The translations under genes and the position numbers were made by a program. From JAPPOI01 sp028818055 (GTDB lineage Bacteria; Pseudomonadota; Alphaproteobacteria; Rhodobacterales; Rhodobacteraceae), in contig OZ253954.1 in NCBI GenBank assembly GCA_965267405.1, positions 1,922,001-1,986,000 of the forward strand: a DNA stretch of 64,000 bases. The letters run 5' to 3'. Positions 8,431 to 17,275 of the stretch are shown here, piece by piece. Within the stretch, counting starts at the first letter, position 1, and every line of letters begins with the position of its first letter. The notes beneath the pieces are model-generated. The model saw only the letters and a program-made list of their open reading frames with translations. It ran no database searches and had not been told where the DNA came from.

Positions 8431-8714
8431 TGTCACCCGTTTCAGCACTGGTTCTGCTTGCAGTCATCTGGTTCATGGTACTGTTCCTGATCCTGCCAAT
8501 GCGGTTGGAAACCCAAGGTGACGTCGGCGAGAAGGTTGAAGGGACTCCCGCCGGTGCGCCGTCTTCTTCCTTCTCGATGCGCAAACGCATGAAGGTGACG
8601 ACCTACATCTCAATCCCGATTTGGATCGCCATCTCGGCAATTATCCTGTGGGGTGGCATTTCCGTCGAAGACCTTGACATGTTCAACCGCATGGGCAGCG
8701 AAGCCGCAGAATAA
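8430..8714 (+). CDS. DUF1467 family small membrane protein
   Basis: A 94-residue protein with one membrane helix near each end: VSALVLLAVIWFMVLFLILPM (about 4-24) and YISIPIWIAISAIILWGGI (about 55-73). Between them is a short hydrophilic loop with ETQGDVGEKVEGTPAGAP, the typical DUF1467 signature. Function is unknown. It is translationally coupled to methylmalonyl-CoA epimerase. Its stop codon abuts the stop of the convergent EI24-domain gene. Confidence 0.85.
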   Translation: MSPVSALVLLAVIWFMVLFLILPMRLETQGDVGEKVEGTPAGAPSSSFSMRKRMKVTTYISIPIWIAISAIILWGGISVEDLDMFNRMGSEAAE

Positions 8715-9401
8715 TCACTGATCCAACTTGTGGAACAGGTGCGTGAAAGTCGCCGCGCCCAAAATTGGCACCAGCAGATTCACGACCGGGATAGTTAGGG
8801 GAACGGCCATAAGAGCGCCGGTTATCCAAACAGGCAACAAATGCCGCCGGTGCAACGATTTTGCCCCTGTACGGCCCAATCGCCTGACGGCGATCATGCG
8901 GAAATACTCTCGGCTCAGAAGGTATCCGTTCAACGCATAAAAAATGAACGGTGCCAGTGGTGCCAAAGCGATATAAACGATTAACGCCAATAAGTTAGCA
9001 AGCATCAGGACGCCCAGGAAGCCGACTCCTTCACGGATGGCTTCCGCCATGGGTACGCGTGGTGCGGGCCCTAACGCCGGATAGTGCTTGGCTTCAACAG
9101 CATCCGCAACGTCGTCCAGAAAGAAGCCGGTAAAGGCGGAAGCAACCGGCACCATCAGAAATGGCGATAATGCCACCAACAGGATCACCGAACCCCAGGA
9201 CAGAATGTCATCCACAACGCTGACGCTGCCGATAAATGGAATGCCGATCGTTTCGGGCAACAGCAGCTGAACAACCCAGAACACAAGGAAGTAAATCGCC
9301 AGCAGCAATGCCAGTGTCAGGCCGATCCCGCGCAAAAGGACGCCCCGAAATCTCGGATCATCCATCTGGCCAAGGGCTGAAGCAATGGAAGAGAAGATCA
9401 T
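8715..9401 (-). CDS. EI24 domain (CysZ-like) integral membrane protein
   Basis: The 228-residue protein has about four to six hydrophobic helices, an amphipathic SIASALGQMDDPRFRGVLLRGIG start and GYLLSREYFRMIAVRRLG, features of the EI24/CysZ family. E. coli CysZ mediates sulfate uptake, but many alphaproteobacterial members are uncharacterised. The start at 9401 overlaps the stop of the upstream nitroreductase gene (ATGA), making them one transcription unit. Longer in-frame extensions upstream are only the shadow of the nitroreductase C-terminus. Confidence 0.8.
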   Translation of the reverse strand: MIFSSIASALGQMDDPRFRGVLLRGIGLTLALLLAIYFLVFWVVQLLLPETIGIPFIGSVSVVDDILSWGSVILLVALSPFLMVPVASAFTGFFLDDVADAVEAKHYPALGPAPRVPMAEAIREGVGFLGVLMLANLLALIVYIALAPLAPFIFYALNGYLLSREYFRMIAVRRLGRTGAKSLHRRHLLPVWITGALMAVPLTIPVVNLLVPILGAATFTHLFHKLDQ

Positions 9402-9976
9402 GCGCTGATCCAATCGACGATCTGTTCCAGATCCGGGCGAGGACGATCCGGCGGTGTCGCCGTCTCTGTGCCGATGTGAATGAAGCCGGCAATCCATTCA
9501 TGGGGCTCAAGGCCCAGATGTGTTTCGCGCCAAACTCGGTCATGGCTTGCCCATCCTGATAGCCAATTGGCCCCCCAGCCAGCAGCAAGGGCTGCTGACA
9601 AAAGTTGCATGGCCACTGCTCCGGCTGAAAGTGTTTGCTCGATCTCCGGGATTTTTTCGGATGGCTTTGGACTGGCGATCACGGCCACGGCAAGTTCTGC
9701 ATTTGCCATCTGAAACCGCATCTTCTCGATCTTCTCTGGATCGATACCCAATTCCTCGCCACGCGCCGGAATTGTATTCGCCAAACGGGACAACGCATTC
9801 TGTTCAAGAACGATGAACCGCCACGGTTCCAGTTTCCCGTGGTCCGGTGTACGCGCGGCGATTTCCAGAAGGTCGAAAACGGTATCACGATCGGGAACTG
9901 GCCCCGTTAGCGTTTTCGCAGGTCGTGACCGGCGTGACTTCATGAACGCATAAGCATCGGGATTGGGTGTTGGCAT
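9398..9976 (-). CDS. Nitroreductase family FMN-dependent oxidoreductase
   Basis: A 192-residue nitroreductase-fold protein. It opens with the FMN-phosphate-binding pattern KSRRSRPAKTLTGP, followed by LEIAARTPDHGKLEPWRFIV, then SAGAVAMQLLSAALAAGWGANWLSG spread over the dimer core, and ends with GFIHIGTE. This arrangement resembles the YdjA-type short nitroreductases. AGGAG stands upstream of the ATG. It would reduce nitro or quinone compounds with NAD(P)H; the physiological substrate is unknown. It is coupled to the EI24 gene. Confidence 0.88.
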   Translation of the reverse strand: MPTPNPDAYAFMKSRRSRPAKTLTGPVPDRDTVFDLLEIAARTPDHGKLEPWRFIVLEQNALSRLANTIPARGEELGIDPEKIEKMRFQMANAELAVAVIASPKPSEKIPEIEQTLSAGAVAMQLLSAALAAGWGANWLSGWASHDRVWRETHLGLEPHEWIAGFIHIGTETATPPDRPRPDLEQIVDWISA

Positions 9977-10038
9977 GCAAGTTCTCCTGTTGCGTGCCTA
10001 CCTATTGGCGCGCAACAGAAATTTAAAGTGCTGGGCCG

Positions 10039-11145
10039 TTAGGCGATCAGTGCTTCAGCCATTTCCGTGATCTGGCTTTCTGCCCAAGCTTCCAACGCTG
10101 CGCCGGGCTGGCGCTTCCTTAAAGTGTCGGCAAAAGGATCGGGCGCTGCGGTATCAGAACCGGCCATTTCCGCAATGACGCCGTGCCCGCAGAACGGAAC
10201 ATAGACCTCAGAGTATCCGCCTTCGTGGATCATCGCGACTTTGCCATCGCAAACGTCATCTGCCAGCGCCAAAACTCGCCGCGTCATCTCGACAAACGTT
10301 TCCACCGTGCACAGCATCCGTCCAAGCGGATCAAAAGCCGCGGCATCAAATCCTGAAGCAATGACAATTGCATCTGGTTTGAAGGCACGCATGGCGGGCA
10401 GAACGATCCGTTCCAATGCCGAAATCCAAGATCGATGGCCCAGCCCCGGAGGCAAAGGGATATTGACGTTTAACCCCAAACCGGCGCCTTCGCCGCGATC
10501 CTCAACGCGACCGGTATCCAGCGGATAGTTGTTCTCTTGGTGCATCGAAATGGTCAGAACATCAGCACGATCGTAGAAGATGGCCTCGGTTCCATTCCCG
10601 TGGTGAACATCCCAATCCAGAACGGCGATGCGTTCCGCTTTGCCTTGCGCGAACGCCGCTTCGATCGCAATGGCGATATTGGCCAACAGACAAAACCCGT
10701 TTTGCCAATCCGGAAGGCAATGATGCCCGGGTGGACGCGTCAACGCGTAGGCGTTCTTCAATGACCCATCCAGCACCGCCGAAAGGGCGGCCCGTCCAAG
10801 TCCGGCAGAAAGCGAAGCAAGTTCGAACCCATCAGGTCCATAGGGTGCCCGCATCCCAGTCTCGCCGCCGCCGGCATCCGAGATGGACTTGAACTCATCA
10901 AGAAAGGCCCTTGGATGCACCCGCAACAGGTCGTCCATGGACGCAACTTCGGCACCCTCGGGCGAAAGCTCATCCATCAGGCCCGTGACCTCGATCAGGT
11001 TCTTCAGCCGCCGCTTCGTTTCCGGGTTTTCCGGCAATCCGCCGGTTGAAGTCGGCTGAACCAACCCGCCAACCGGCGCCATGAAGGCATAATTACCGCC
11101 TGAATGCCAAAAGCACCGCTCGTCAAAGAAAAAGCCGGTTTTCAC
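10039..11145 (-). CDS. Histone deacetylase family (acetylpolyamine-type) amidohydrolase
   Basis: A 368-residue zinc-dependent deacetylase of the arginase-deacetylase fold. Visible catalytic features are RPPGHHCLPDWQNGFCLLAN with the His-His dyad and VLDWDVHHGNGTEAIFY with the zinc-binding Asp and His; a late GGYSEVYVPFCG carries the active-site loop. Bacterial relatives deacetylate acetylated polyamines or amides. The GTG start overlaps the stop of the 84-codon gene upstream (GTGA), so the two are co-translated. Substrate is not determinable from sequence. Confidence 0.88.
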   Translation of the reverse strand: MKTGFFFDERCFWHSGGNYAFMAPVGGLVQPTSTGGLPENPETKRRLKNLIEVTGLMDELSPEGAEVASMDDLLRVHPRAFLDEFKSISDAGGGETGMRAPYGPDGFELASLSAGLGRAALSAVLDGSLKNAYALTRPPGHHCLPDWQNGFCLLANIAIAIEAAFAQGKAERIAVLDWDVHHGNGTEAIFYDRADVLTISMHQENNYPLDTGRVEDRGEGAGLGLNVNIPLPPGLGHRSWISALERIVLPAMRAFKPDAIVIASGFDAAAFDPLGRMLCTVETFVEMTRRVLALADDVCDGKVAMIHEGGYSEVYVPFCGHGVIAEMAGSDTAAPDPFADTLRKRQPGAALEAWAESQITEMAEALIA

Positions 11146-11396
11146 GCGCCTTGGTCCTTTTTCAGCGATGTCGCGCGCTGGTAAACGCCCTCGGGCAAAT
11201 TGAGTGCGGCAGTCAAATCGCCAATTTGGCCCAGCGACATCGTGACTTTGTGCACTTTGTCAGTGTTCGGATCCCACTGTTCCAGCGTCACGCAATCCTC
11301 GAAGGCGGTGATCGTAATGTCTTCTTGGCGGTATTGTGCCGCATCATCCACCAGGGTGACGACGGTGGCGTCGAATTCGTGTTCAATGGTAAACAT
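11142..11396 (-). CDS. Small conserved hypothetical protein coupled to the HDAC gene
   Basis: An 84-residue acidic, soluble protein starting MFTIEHEFDATVVTLVDD. The first ~45 residues look like beta strands and the remainder like a helical tail (SLGQIGDLTAALNLPEGVYQ). I do not recognise a family. Codon use is like its neighbours, and its stop overlaps the deacetylase start, which is the main reason to believe it is real. The longer in-frame extension upstream runs antisense to the M48 protease gene and is rejected. Confidence 0.65.
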   Translation of the reverse strand: MFTIEHEFDATVVTLVDDAAQYRQEDITITAFEDCVTLEQWDPNTDKVHKVTMSLGQIGDLTAALNLPEGVYQRATSLKKDQGA

Positions 11397-11502
11397 ATAT
11401 CCAGACTGACGCCTGTCGCGACCCGTCGCAAGCCTTTGATATGGCATTTCTACGGGGTCCGTGGTTGGTTTCACGTCGAACGAACAGGAGAGTGTGAAGC
11501 TC

Positions 11503-12213
11503 ATGCGGATTTTCATCAGTATTACGGCGTTCATTGCCTTGGTCGGCTGTACTGTTGCGACAACCTCGTCGTCGCCCAGAAGCGCCCCGACCGCCACGCC
11601 GGTCGTGACACGCTCCGGGTCTGCGCAGTCATCGCGCGACTTCGCGATCGTGGCGGCACGTGTGGAACCGGTGGCCGAGCGGACGTGCCGCGAAATGCGG
11701 CCAGGGGCCAACTGTGACTTCCGCATCATCGTCGACGACCGACCGGGCCTTCCGCCCAACGCCTATCAGACCCTTGATAAATCGGGTCGGCCGATCATTG
11801 GGTTCACGCCCGCGCTTTTTGAAGCCATGCGCAACCGTGATGAGCTCGCGTTCGCACTGTCGCACGAAGCCGCACACCATATCGAAGGCCACATCCCCCA
11901 AGTGCAGAATTCTGCAACCGCAGGTGTGATCTTCGGAACCATTCTTGGACGGTTGGCAGGCCTCGATGCGGGGGGTGTCGAAGCCGCGCAAAACATTGGT
12001 GGCACGATCGGAGCGCGCCGGTTCTCGAAAAATTTTGAACTTGAAGCGGATTCGCTTGGTGCAAGGATTGCACTGCGTGCTGGCTACGATCCGCTTGTTG
12101 GCGTTCAGTACTTCCAGCGTGCATCTGATCCGGGTGACCAATTCCTGGGAACCCACCCACCCAATGCGGATCGCATTCGTGTTGTTCAGCAGACAGTTGC
12201 AAGGTCACGCTAA
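11503..12213 (+). CDS. M48-family metalloprotease, lipoprotein
   Basis: The 236-residue protein starts MRIFISITAFIALVGCT, a lipoprotein signal peptide with the lipobox Cys at residue 15 or so. The zinc protease motif HEAAHH is in AFALSHEAAHHIEGH near residue 125, and the third ligand is in the NFELEADSLGARIA segment. It ends with GTHPPNADRIRVVQQ, typical of Oma1/BepA/LoiP-like peptidases. It probably acts on envelope proteins. The ATG at 11503 is chosen because the lipoprotein signal begins there; the longer form adds nothing recognisable. Confidence 0.88.
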   Translation: MRIFISITAFIALVGCTVATTSSSPRSAPTATPVVTRSGSAQSSRDFAIVAARVEPVAERTCREMRPGANCDFRIIVDDRPGLPPNAYQTLDKSGRPIIGFTPALFEAMRNRDELAFALSHEAAHHIEGHIPQVQNSATAGVIFGTILGRLAGLDAGGVEAAQNIGGTIGARRFSKNFELEADSLGARIALRAGYDPLVGVQYFQRASDPGDQFLGTHPPNADRIRVVQQTVARSR

Positions 12214-12258
12214 TCGACTGGATTGACGGTGGAAGGCTCTATAGGCCATCACAAGTTC

Positions 12259-12633
12259 ATGAACGTAGTCCTTGATTTCTTTCGCCGTTTGAAATGGCGC
12301 ACAATCTGGAGCTGGGCCGGCATCAAGTTAGCTTGGGTCGAGGAGCACTCGTTCAGATCGTGGGTGTGGGCAAATTTTGCGTCCGCTGGCTTTGCCTTCC
12401 TTCTGCCGCTTACAAGCGGGGAACGTGCGCTGATCCTTGCACTGGGCGTGCTAGTCTTGGCATCCGAAGCCTTCAACACGGCGATTGAACGGGCTGTCGA
12501 CTATATCTCGGAAGACGAACATCATCTGGCCGGGCAGGCCAAGGATGCTGGTAGCGCAGGCGTGTTTTTGACGGCAATTGCTGCAGGAATCGCCTGGGTC
12601 GTCATTCTGTACCGGATCTATCTTTCCACCTGA
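12259..12633 (+). CDS. dgkA: Diacylglycerol kinase (DgkA type)
   Basis: A 124-residue integral membrane kinase with three helices that phosphorylates diacylglycerol and recycles it into phospholipid synthesis. The catalytic signature EAFNTAIERAVDYIS (about residues 74-88) contains the conserved Glu, Asn and Glu; ISEDEHHLAGQAKDAGSAGVFL follows as in the family. Start chosen at the ATG at 12259; the frame is open for 12 more codons from a TTG, but family members begin close to this Met. Confidence 0.9.
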   Translation: MNVVLDFFRRLKWRTIWSWAGIKLAWVEEHSFRSWVWANFASAGFAFLLPLTSGERALILALGVLVLASEAFNTAIERAVDYISEDEHHLAGQAKDAGSAGVFLTAIAAGIAWVVILYRIYLST

Positions 12634-12659
12634 CGGCACCAATTGGTGGACAGCGATAA

Positions 12660-14021
12660 TCAGGGTGTGAGCTTGCCCCAAAGGTCATATTCGCTCGCTT
12701 CGTCAACTTCGACAGAAACGATATCGCCCGGCGACAACTCTTCAGTTCCTTCATCGATGAACAGATTGCCATCGATCTCCGGTGCGTCTGCCATGGTGCG
12801 ACACGTTGCAATTCCTTCGTCATCAATGTCGTCAACAATTACATCAATCGTCTGCCCAACTTTGGCAGCCAATTTCGCTTCGGATATTGCTTGGGCCTTC
12901 TCCATGAAGCGATGGAAGCGGTCTGCCTTGATCTCTTCATCCACATGGTCTGGCAAGGCGTTTGATCGGGCTCCGTCAACGTTTTCGTATTGGAAGCATC
13001 CGACCCGATCCAGCTGCGCCTCGTCCAACCAATCCAACAAGGTTTGGAATTCGTCTTCGGTTTCGCCCGGGTAACCGACAATAAACGTTGAGCGAAGCGT
13101 GATGTCGGGGCAAACCGAGCGCCACGCCGCGATCTCGTCCAAAGTACGCGCTGCCGCTGCAGGACGTGCCATGCGCTTCAACGTGTCGGGGTGGGCGTGC
13201 TGAAACGGAATATCCAGATAAGGCAGAACTGATCCCGTCTCCATAAGGGGAACCAACTCGCGAACATGCGGGTAAGGATAGACGTAATGAAGCCGGACCC
13301 ACGCACCGAGCGTGCCCAGATCACGTGCAAGGTCGACGATTGGGAACTTGGATTCGCGGTCGCGCCAGTCTGTCCCATAAGCTGAAGTGTCTTGGCTGAT
13401 GACAAGAAGCTCTTTGACGCCGTTTTCGACCAGCTTTTCAGCTTCTCGCATCACGGCGCGGGCGGGCCGTGACGTCAGTTTTCCGCGCATATCCGGGATA
13501 ATGCAGAATTTGCACGCGTGGTTGCAGCCTTCCGAAATCTTCAAGTAGCTGTAGTGCCTTGGCGTAAGCTTGATGCCTTGGGCTGGCAGCAAATCAACGA
13601 ACGGGTCAGGCGCTGGCGGAACAGCATGATGGACGGCGTCCAAGACCTGTTCGTATTGATGTGGCCCCGTCACAGCCAGCACTTTGGGATGTGCGCCGGT
13701 GATGTATTCGGGTTCGGCACCCAGACACCCGGTCACGATCACACGGCCGTTTTCTTGAAGGGCTTCGCCGATGGCATCCAGGCTTTCTGCCTTGGCGCTG
13801 TCCAGAAAGCCGCAAGTATTCACGATCACCGCTTCTGCACCCGAGTAATCGGGACTGATGGCGTAACCTTCGGCGCGCAATCGGGTCAGAATGCGTTCGC
13901 TATCGACCAATGCTTTTGGACACCCCAACGACACCATGCCAATTGTGGGTTGTCCTTCGGCGCGCTCGCTTGGAACAGCGGCGCGTGCAAGATCGGGGCG
14001 AAGATCAGGCGGATTGCTCAT
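12660..14021 (-). CDS. rimO: Ribosomal protein S12 methylthiotransferase
   Basis: RimO adds a methylthio group to an aspartate of ribosomal protein S12. The 453-residue protein has the N-terminal MTTase domain (IGMVSLGCPKALVDSE, then VNTCGFLDSAKAES), the radical-SAM cluster CNHACKFC near residue 167, and a C-terminal TRAM domain ending in the VDEASEYDLWGKL tail. The PKALVDSE and TCGF stretches separate it from MiaB. Length is normal. It is convergent with dgkA and lies downstream of no gene on its own strand closer than ppk2. Confidence 0.95.
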   Translation of the reverse strand: MSNPPDLRPDLARAAVPSERAEGQPTIGMVSLGCPKALVDSERILTRLRAEGYAISPDYSGAEAVIVNTCGFLDSAKAESLDAIGEALQENGRVIVTGCLGAEPEYITGAHPKVLAVTGPHQYEQVLDAVHHAVPPAPDPFVDLLPAQGIKLTPRHYSYLKISEGCNHACKFCIIPDMRGKLTSRPARAVMREAEKLVENGVKELLVISQDTSAYGTDWRDRESKFPIVDLARDLGTLGAWVRLHYVYPYPHVRELVPLMETGSVLPYLDIPFQHAHPDTLKRMARPAAAARTLDEIAAWRSVCPDITLRSTFIVGYPGETEDEFQTLLDWLDEAQLDRVGCFQYENVDGARSNALPDHVDEEIKADRFHRFMEKAQAISEAKLAAKVGQTIDVIVDDIDDEGIATCRTMADAPEIDGNLFIDEGTEELSPGDIVSVEVDEASEYDLWGKLTP

Positions 14022-14063
14022 ATCCGCGCTGATAACGCGTCGTGGGCAGCAGCGAAAGTGCCC

Positions 14064-14954
14064 TCAGCGTCGGCGGGTTTTCGGGTGTAAGGACGATGCC
14101 AGAATATGATCCGATGCGCGCACGACATGCTCGGCGTGATGCACAATCTTCGGATCCGGCTGCTTTGCGATCTTTGGGTCTTTGTCAGGGTAGTCCAGCA
14201 TCGACAAGAAATGACGCATGCAATTGATGCGCGCCCGCTTCTTGTCGTTTGACCGGATCACTGTCCACGGCGCGTCGGCAGTGTCGGTATAGAAAAACAT
14301 CGCTTCCTTGGCTTCGGTATAGTCGTCCCACTTGTTCAAGCTCGCCCGATCGATGGGCGACAGTTTCCAACGTTTCAGGGGATCGGTTTCACGAGATTCA
14401 AAACGCGCCTTTTGCTCGTCCTGAGTGACCGAGAACCAGTATTTGAACAGCCTGATACCGCTGCGGACCAACATCCGCTCAATCTCCGGAGTTTGGCGCA
14501 TGAACTCCAGGTATTCTGTCGGTTCGCAGAAATCCATAACCCGCTCGACGCCCGCGCGATTGTACCATGACCGGTCATACAAAACCATTTCGCCAGACGT
14601 TGGTAAGTGTTTGATATAGCGTTGAAAAAACCACTGACCACGCTCTTCTTCGTTGGGTTTGTTCAGTGCAACAACGCGCGCGGTTCTGGGGTTCAGATGC
14701 TCGGTAAACCGTTTGATTGTGCCACCCTTACCGGCGGCATCTCGCCCCTCGAAAAGCATCACGATCTTCTGTTGTGTTTCCTGCAGCCAGTGCTGCACTT
14801 TCAGAAGCTCGACCTGCAGTTCCGACTTTTCGGCCTCATAGTCGGCGCGTTTGAGCTTTTCCGCATAGGGATACTCGCCCTGCTCGAAACCGATGATCTG
14901 GGCCACATTTTCCTTCGGCTCGACTTCCTTTGGTGCCGTATTTTGCTTCTGCAT
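14064..14954 (-). CDS. ppk2: Polyphosphate kinase 2
   Basis: A 296-residue PPK2-family enzyme that transfers phosphate between polyphosphate and nucleotides. It carries the Walker A motif FEGRDAAGKGGTIKRF (about residues 72-87), the lid region VALNKPNEEERGQWFFQRY, and the Walker B stretch VLYDRSWYNRAGVERV. The ATG at 14954 has GGGGAG seven bases upstream and is preferred to an in-frame upstream GTG. Substrate preference (GDP or ADP) cannot be told. It is 42 bp from rimO on the same strand. Confidence 0.93.
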   Translation of the reverse strand: MQKQNTAPKEVEPKENVAQIIGFEQGEYPYAEKLKRADYEAEKSELQVELLKVQHWLQETQQKIVMLFEGRDAAGKGGTIKRFTEHLNPRTARVVALNKPNEEERGQWFFQRYIKHLPTSGEMVLYDRSWYNRAGVERVMDFCEPTEYLEFMRQTPEIERMLVRSGIRLFKYWFSVTQDEQKARFESRETDPLKRWKLSPIDRASLNKWDDYTEAKEAMFFYTDTADAPWTVIRSNDKKRARINCMRHFLSMLDYPDKDPKIAKQPDPKIVHHAEHVVRASDHILASSLHPKTRRR

Positions 14955-15108
14955 AAGTCCGCTCCCCTTGCGTTCGATCTGGTACACCAGATCGCCAAGG
15001 GTACGTCATTGACCTGTATCAACTTGGATTTGAGTTGATCTAAATCATGGGGGAAGCCCGCATTTGCCGCCAAACTTCAAACCATCAGAGTTTGCGAGAG
15101 GTGACACT

Positions 15109-15426
15109 ATGCTGGAAATTGCACCGCCAAAAGTGGCGCAAGTCATTCTATATGGCCACGAATTGGAGCGCGGCGAGGCCGAACTCAGGGCATTTATCGA
15201 AGCGCTTAATGTGGACGAATGCGTCAGTCTGATCGCGGTCATGTGGATCGGGCGCGAAAGCTTCCAACCTGAAAATTTGGAAGAAGCCATGACCGTCGCC
15301 CGGCAAGAGGCTGTCACGCCAACCGCAGATTACCTGATCGGCACTCCCCATTTTGCCGATCACCTCGAAGCAGGGATGGAGGCTCTGGGCTATTCGATAG
15401 CCGAGTTGGAGGAAGCCCTGCTTTAG
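15109..15426 (+). CDS. DUF3775-like small conserved protein
   Basis: A 105-residue protein beginning MLEIAPPKVAQVILYGHELE. It contains ELRAFIEALNVDECVSLIAV, then MWIGRESF, and closes with TADYLIGTPHFADHLEAGME, a pattern I associate with the DUF3775 family. Function is unknown. GAGAGG eight bases upstream supports the ATG at 15109. It stands alone between the divergent ppk2 and the convergent cytochrome pair. Confidence 0.75.
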   Translation: MLEIAPPKVAQVILYGHELERGEAELRAFIEALNVDECVSLIAVMWIGRESFQPENLEEAMTVARQEAVTPTADYLIGTPHFADHLEAGMEALGYSIAELEEALL

Positions 15427-15483
15427 GTGAGAATGCGCCGGACTTTACCGCGTGTCGTAAAGTCTGGCGCATTTCTATTTCAT

Positions 15484-15936
15484 TTAGTTGTGTGGCCGAC
15501 TCCGCGAGGCTTGGATGTCCTGAATTCGTTCTGGCCACGTCGAGCGGATGAAGGCCAAAATGTTCCAGATTTCCTGTTCACTAAGCTCTTCTGCGAACCC
15601 GGGCATGCCGCTTTTGAAGTTTGATATGCCCTGTTCTGCCAGCGCCATCTCGCCGCCAAGCAACGTATAGCGAAACAACTGGTCATTACCGTGATGCCAC
15701 GTGTGCCCGCTGGCATCATGCGGTGGCGCGGGCATCGTGCCATCATCAAGTGGGATTTGCCAATTCGGCTGACCTTCAAGGTTCTTGCCATGGCAAGCGG
15801 CGCAATACTCGCCGTAAAGAGTTTCCCCAATTTGAATATCTGCGTCGTCGATCCGGTGCGAGGCGTACCCGAATTCCCTTGAAGCAAAGACGATCACCGG
15901 TGCGATCGCCAAAACAGCAAAACCGAAAACTTTCAT
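15484..15936 (-). CDS. Exported c-type cytochrome (class I)
   Basis: A 150-residue secreted or membrane-anchored cytochrome c. Residues 1-18 (MKVFGFAVLAIAPVIVFA) form an export signal, followed by the haem motif CAACH in LYGEYCAACHGKNLEG near residue 41 and a probable axial Met in FKSGMPGFAEELSE. GGAGG seven bases before the ATG at 15936 fixes the start. The adjacent upstream gene also encodes a cytochrome c, and the two are probably co-expressed as an electron-transfer pair. No oxidase or dehydrogenase partner is next to them. Confidence 0.88.
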   Translation of the reverse strand: MKVFGFAVLAIAPVIVFASREFGYASHRIDDADIQIGETLYGEYCAACHGKNLEGQPNWQIPLDDGTMPAPPHDASGHTWHHGNDQLFRYTLLGGEMALAEQGISNFKSGMPGFAEELSEQEIWNILAFIRSTWPERIQDIQASRSRPHN

Positions 15937-15959
15937 GATGTTGCCTCCAAAGAACCGTT

Positions 15960-16388
15960 TCACTCGATACCGTTCGCGACTTGAAGCTCTCGTACGTACG
16001 CAATGATCATCGCTACATCTCCACGCGTCAGACCCTCAACAGGGGGCATATTCCCAAACGGCCAATGATGACCGCGCACGCCAAGCGCAACCGCTCTCTG
16101 AAATGCTTCATCGGCGTGATGTGAAGGCTCATAGATGATGTGCACCAGCGGCGGAGCGAGTCCGACTTTGCCAACCGCATTTATGCCGTGACAATCGGCA
16201 CATACCGATTCAAACGCTGTCTTTCCTGCCGAGGCATTCGCAGAAAGCAAAGAAGGCAACTCGATTTCTACGATTGCTTCGCCGCTCACTTGCTCCTGAC
16301 TTACGACGTCTTCGCTTTGTGGTGCGAAGAACCAAAATCCAAGTCCACCGGCGCCAAGGACGGCAACAGCAATAAATAACATTCGCAT
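15960..16388 (-). CDS. Membrane-anchored c-type cytochrome
   Basis: A 142-residue cytochrome c with an N-terminal hydrophobic anchor or signal (MLFIAVAVLGAGGLGFWFF), haem motif CADCH in FESVCADCHGINAVG near residue 61, and a likely axial Met in WPFGNMPPVEGL. It lies 23 bp upstream of the second cytochrome gene on the same strand. Either of two closely spaced ATGs (16388 or 16382) could start it; AAGGGAAG upstream favours the first. Confidence 0.87.
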   Translation of the reverse strand: MRMLFIAVAVLGAGGLGFWFFAPQSEDVVSQEQVSGEAIVEIELPSLLSANASAGKTAFESVCADCHGINAVGKVGLAPPLVHIIYEPSHHADEAFQRAVALGVRGHHWPFGNMPPVEGLTRGDVAMIIAYVRELQVANGIE

Positions 16389-16462
16389 ATGACAACGCTT
16401 CCCTTGTTTAGGGAATTGCTAAGGCTTCCACGTACGGGAAGGTCAACTGACTTTTTGTTGAT

Positions 16463-17008
16463 TTAGCGGCGGCGATCGCGGCGACTGGACATTGGCTGGA
16501 AGGCCACGCCAACGTGCGCTTCGCAATATGGCTTACCTTGCTGTACAGACAATCCGCAGAACCAGAAGTCCTCGGTGGCTGGGTCGCCGATCGGCCATTT
16601 GCAGGTCCGCTCGGTCAGCTCCATCAGGCTGATCTTCTTCGATGTCTTTTCGACCTCGCGCACGTTCGCAAGCGCCTCTGGGCTGATCTCGTTTGCAGAA
16701 GGCTGCGGTGGCAATGGCTGACCAGCCGGCACAATCGGCTTGCGCGGTGCAACGGTCACCTCAACAACCTTTTCCTTGGGTGCAGATTTCGGTGCGGCCT
16801 TGGCTTTGGACGCAGCGGGCTTAGCAGCCTTCTTCTCAGGCGCTGGCGTCGATGCCGCAGTGGCGCGGTTCGACAGACCAAGGCGATGTACCTTGCCAAT
16901 CACGGCGTTACGGGTCACGCCGCCCAATTCTTTGGCGATCTGGCTGGCCGACTGGCCTTCGCCCCACATCTTTTTCAAGAGTTCTACGCGCTCGTCTGTC
17001 CAGGACAT
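16463..17008 (-). CDS. gcrA: GcrA family cell cycle regulator
   Basis: The 181-residue protein starts SWTDERVELLKKMWGEGQSA, the GcrA DNA-binding helix-turn-helix, followed by GGVTRNAVIGKVHRLGLSNR. A proline/alanine/lysine-rich linker (about 55-115) leads to a C-terminal sigma-70-interacting region with ERTCKWPIGDPATEDFWFCG. In Caulobacter GcrA activates promoters carrying CcrM-methylated GANTC sites. The ATG at 17008 has GAGG seven bases upstream. The gene is divergent from argD across 267 bp. Confidence 0.95.
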   Translation of the reverse strand: MSWTDERVELLKKMWGEGQSASQIAKELGGVTRNAVIGKVHRLGLSNRATAASTPAPEKKAAKPAASKAKAAPKSAPKEKVVEVTVAPRKPIVPAGQPLPPQPSANEISPEALANVREVEKTSKKISLMELTERTCKWPIGDPATEDFWFCGLSVQQGKPYCEAHVGVAFQPMSSRRDRRR

Positions 17009-17275
17009 GCTCAACCTCGGTCTTTACAGGAACACTGCATACTAAGCATCACGCGCCAGCGCGACAAGGGAGCATTCGATCAAAAGCAATTTGTTGCGCG
17101 CCGGAAACATCCATTGTAAGACCGCGCGCATGATGAAGAATGCGACAAAACTGATCCGACGCCGACGCTGATAAAGCGCACCGTCTCCTTTTGTCTTTTC
17201 ACATCACTTCCTAAACATTGACAGGCCGTTTCGCCACTGGCACCTCTCAGGCCTCTATTCCAAAGGGTTCCGACA

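Noticed and set aside
12628..12650. CACCAATTGGTG palindrome between dgkA and rimO as a terminator
   Set aside because: Stem is short and AT-centred with no following T run on either strand; not strong enough to call.
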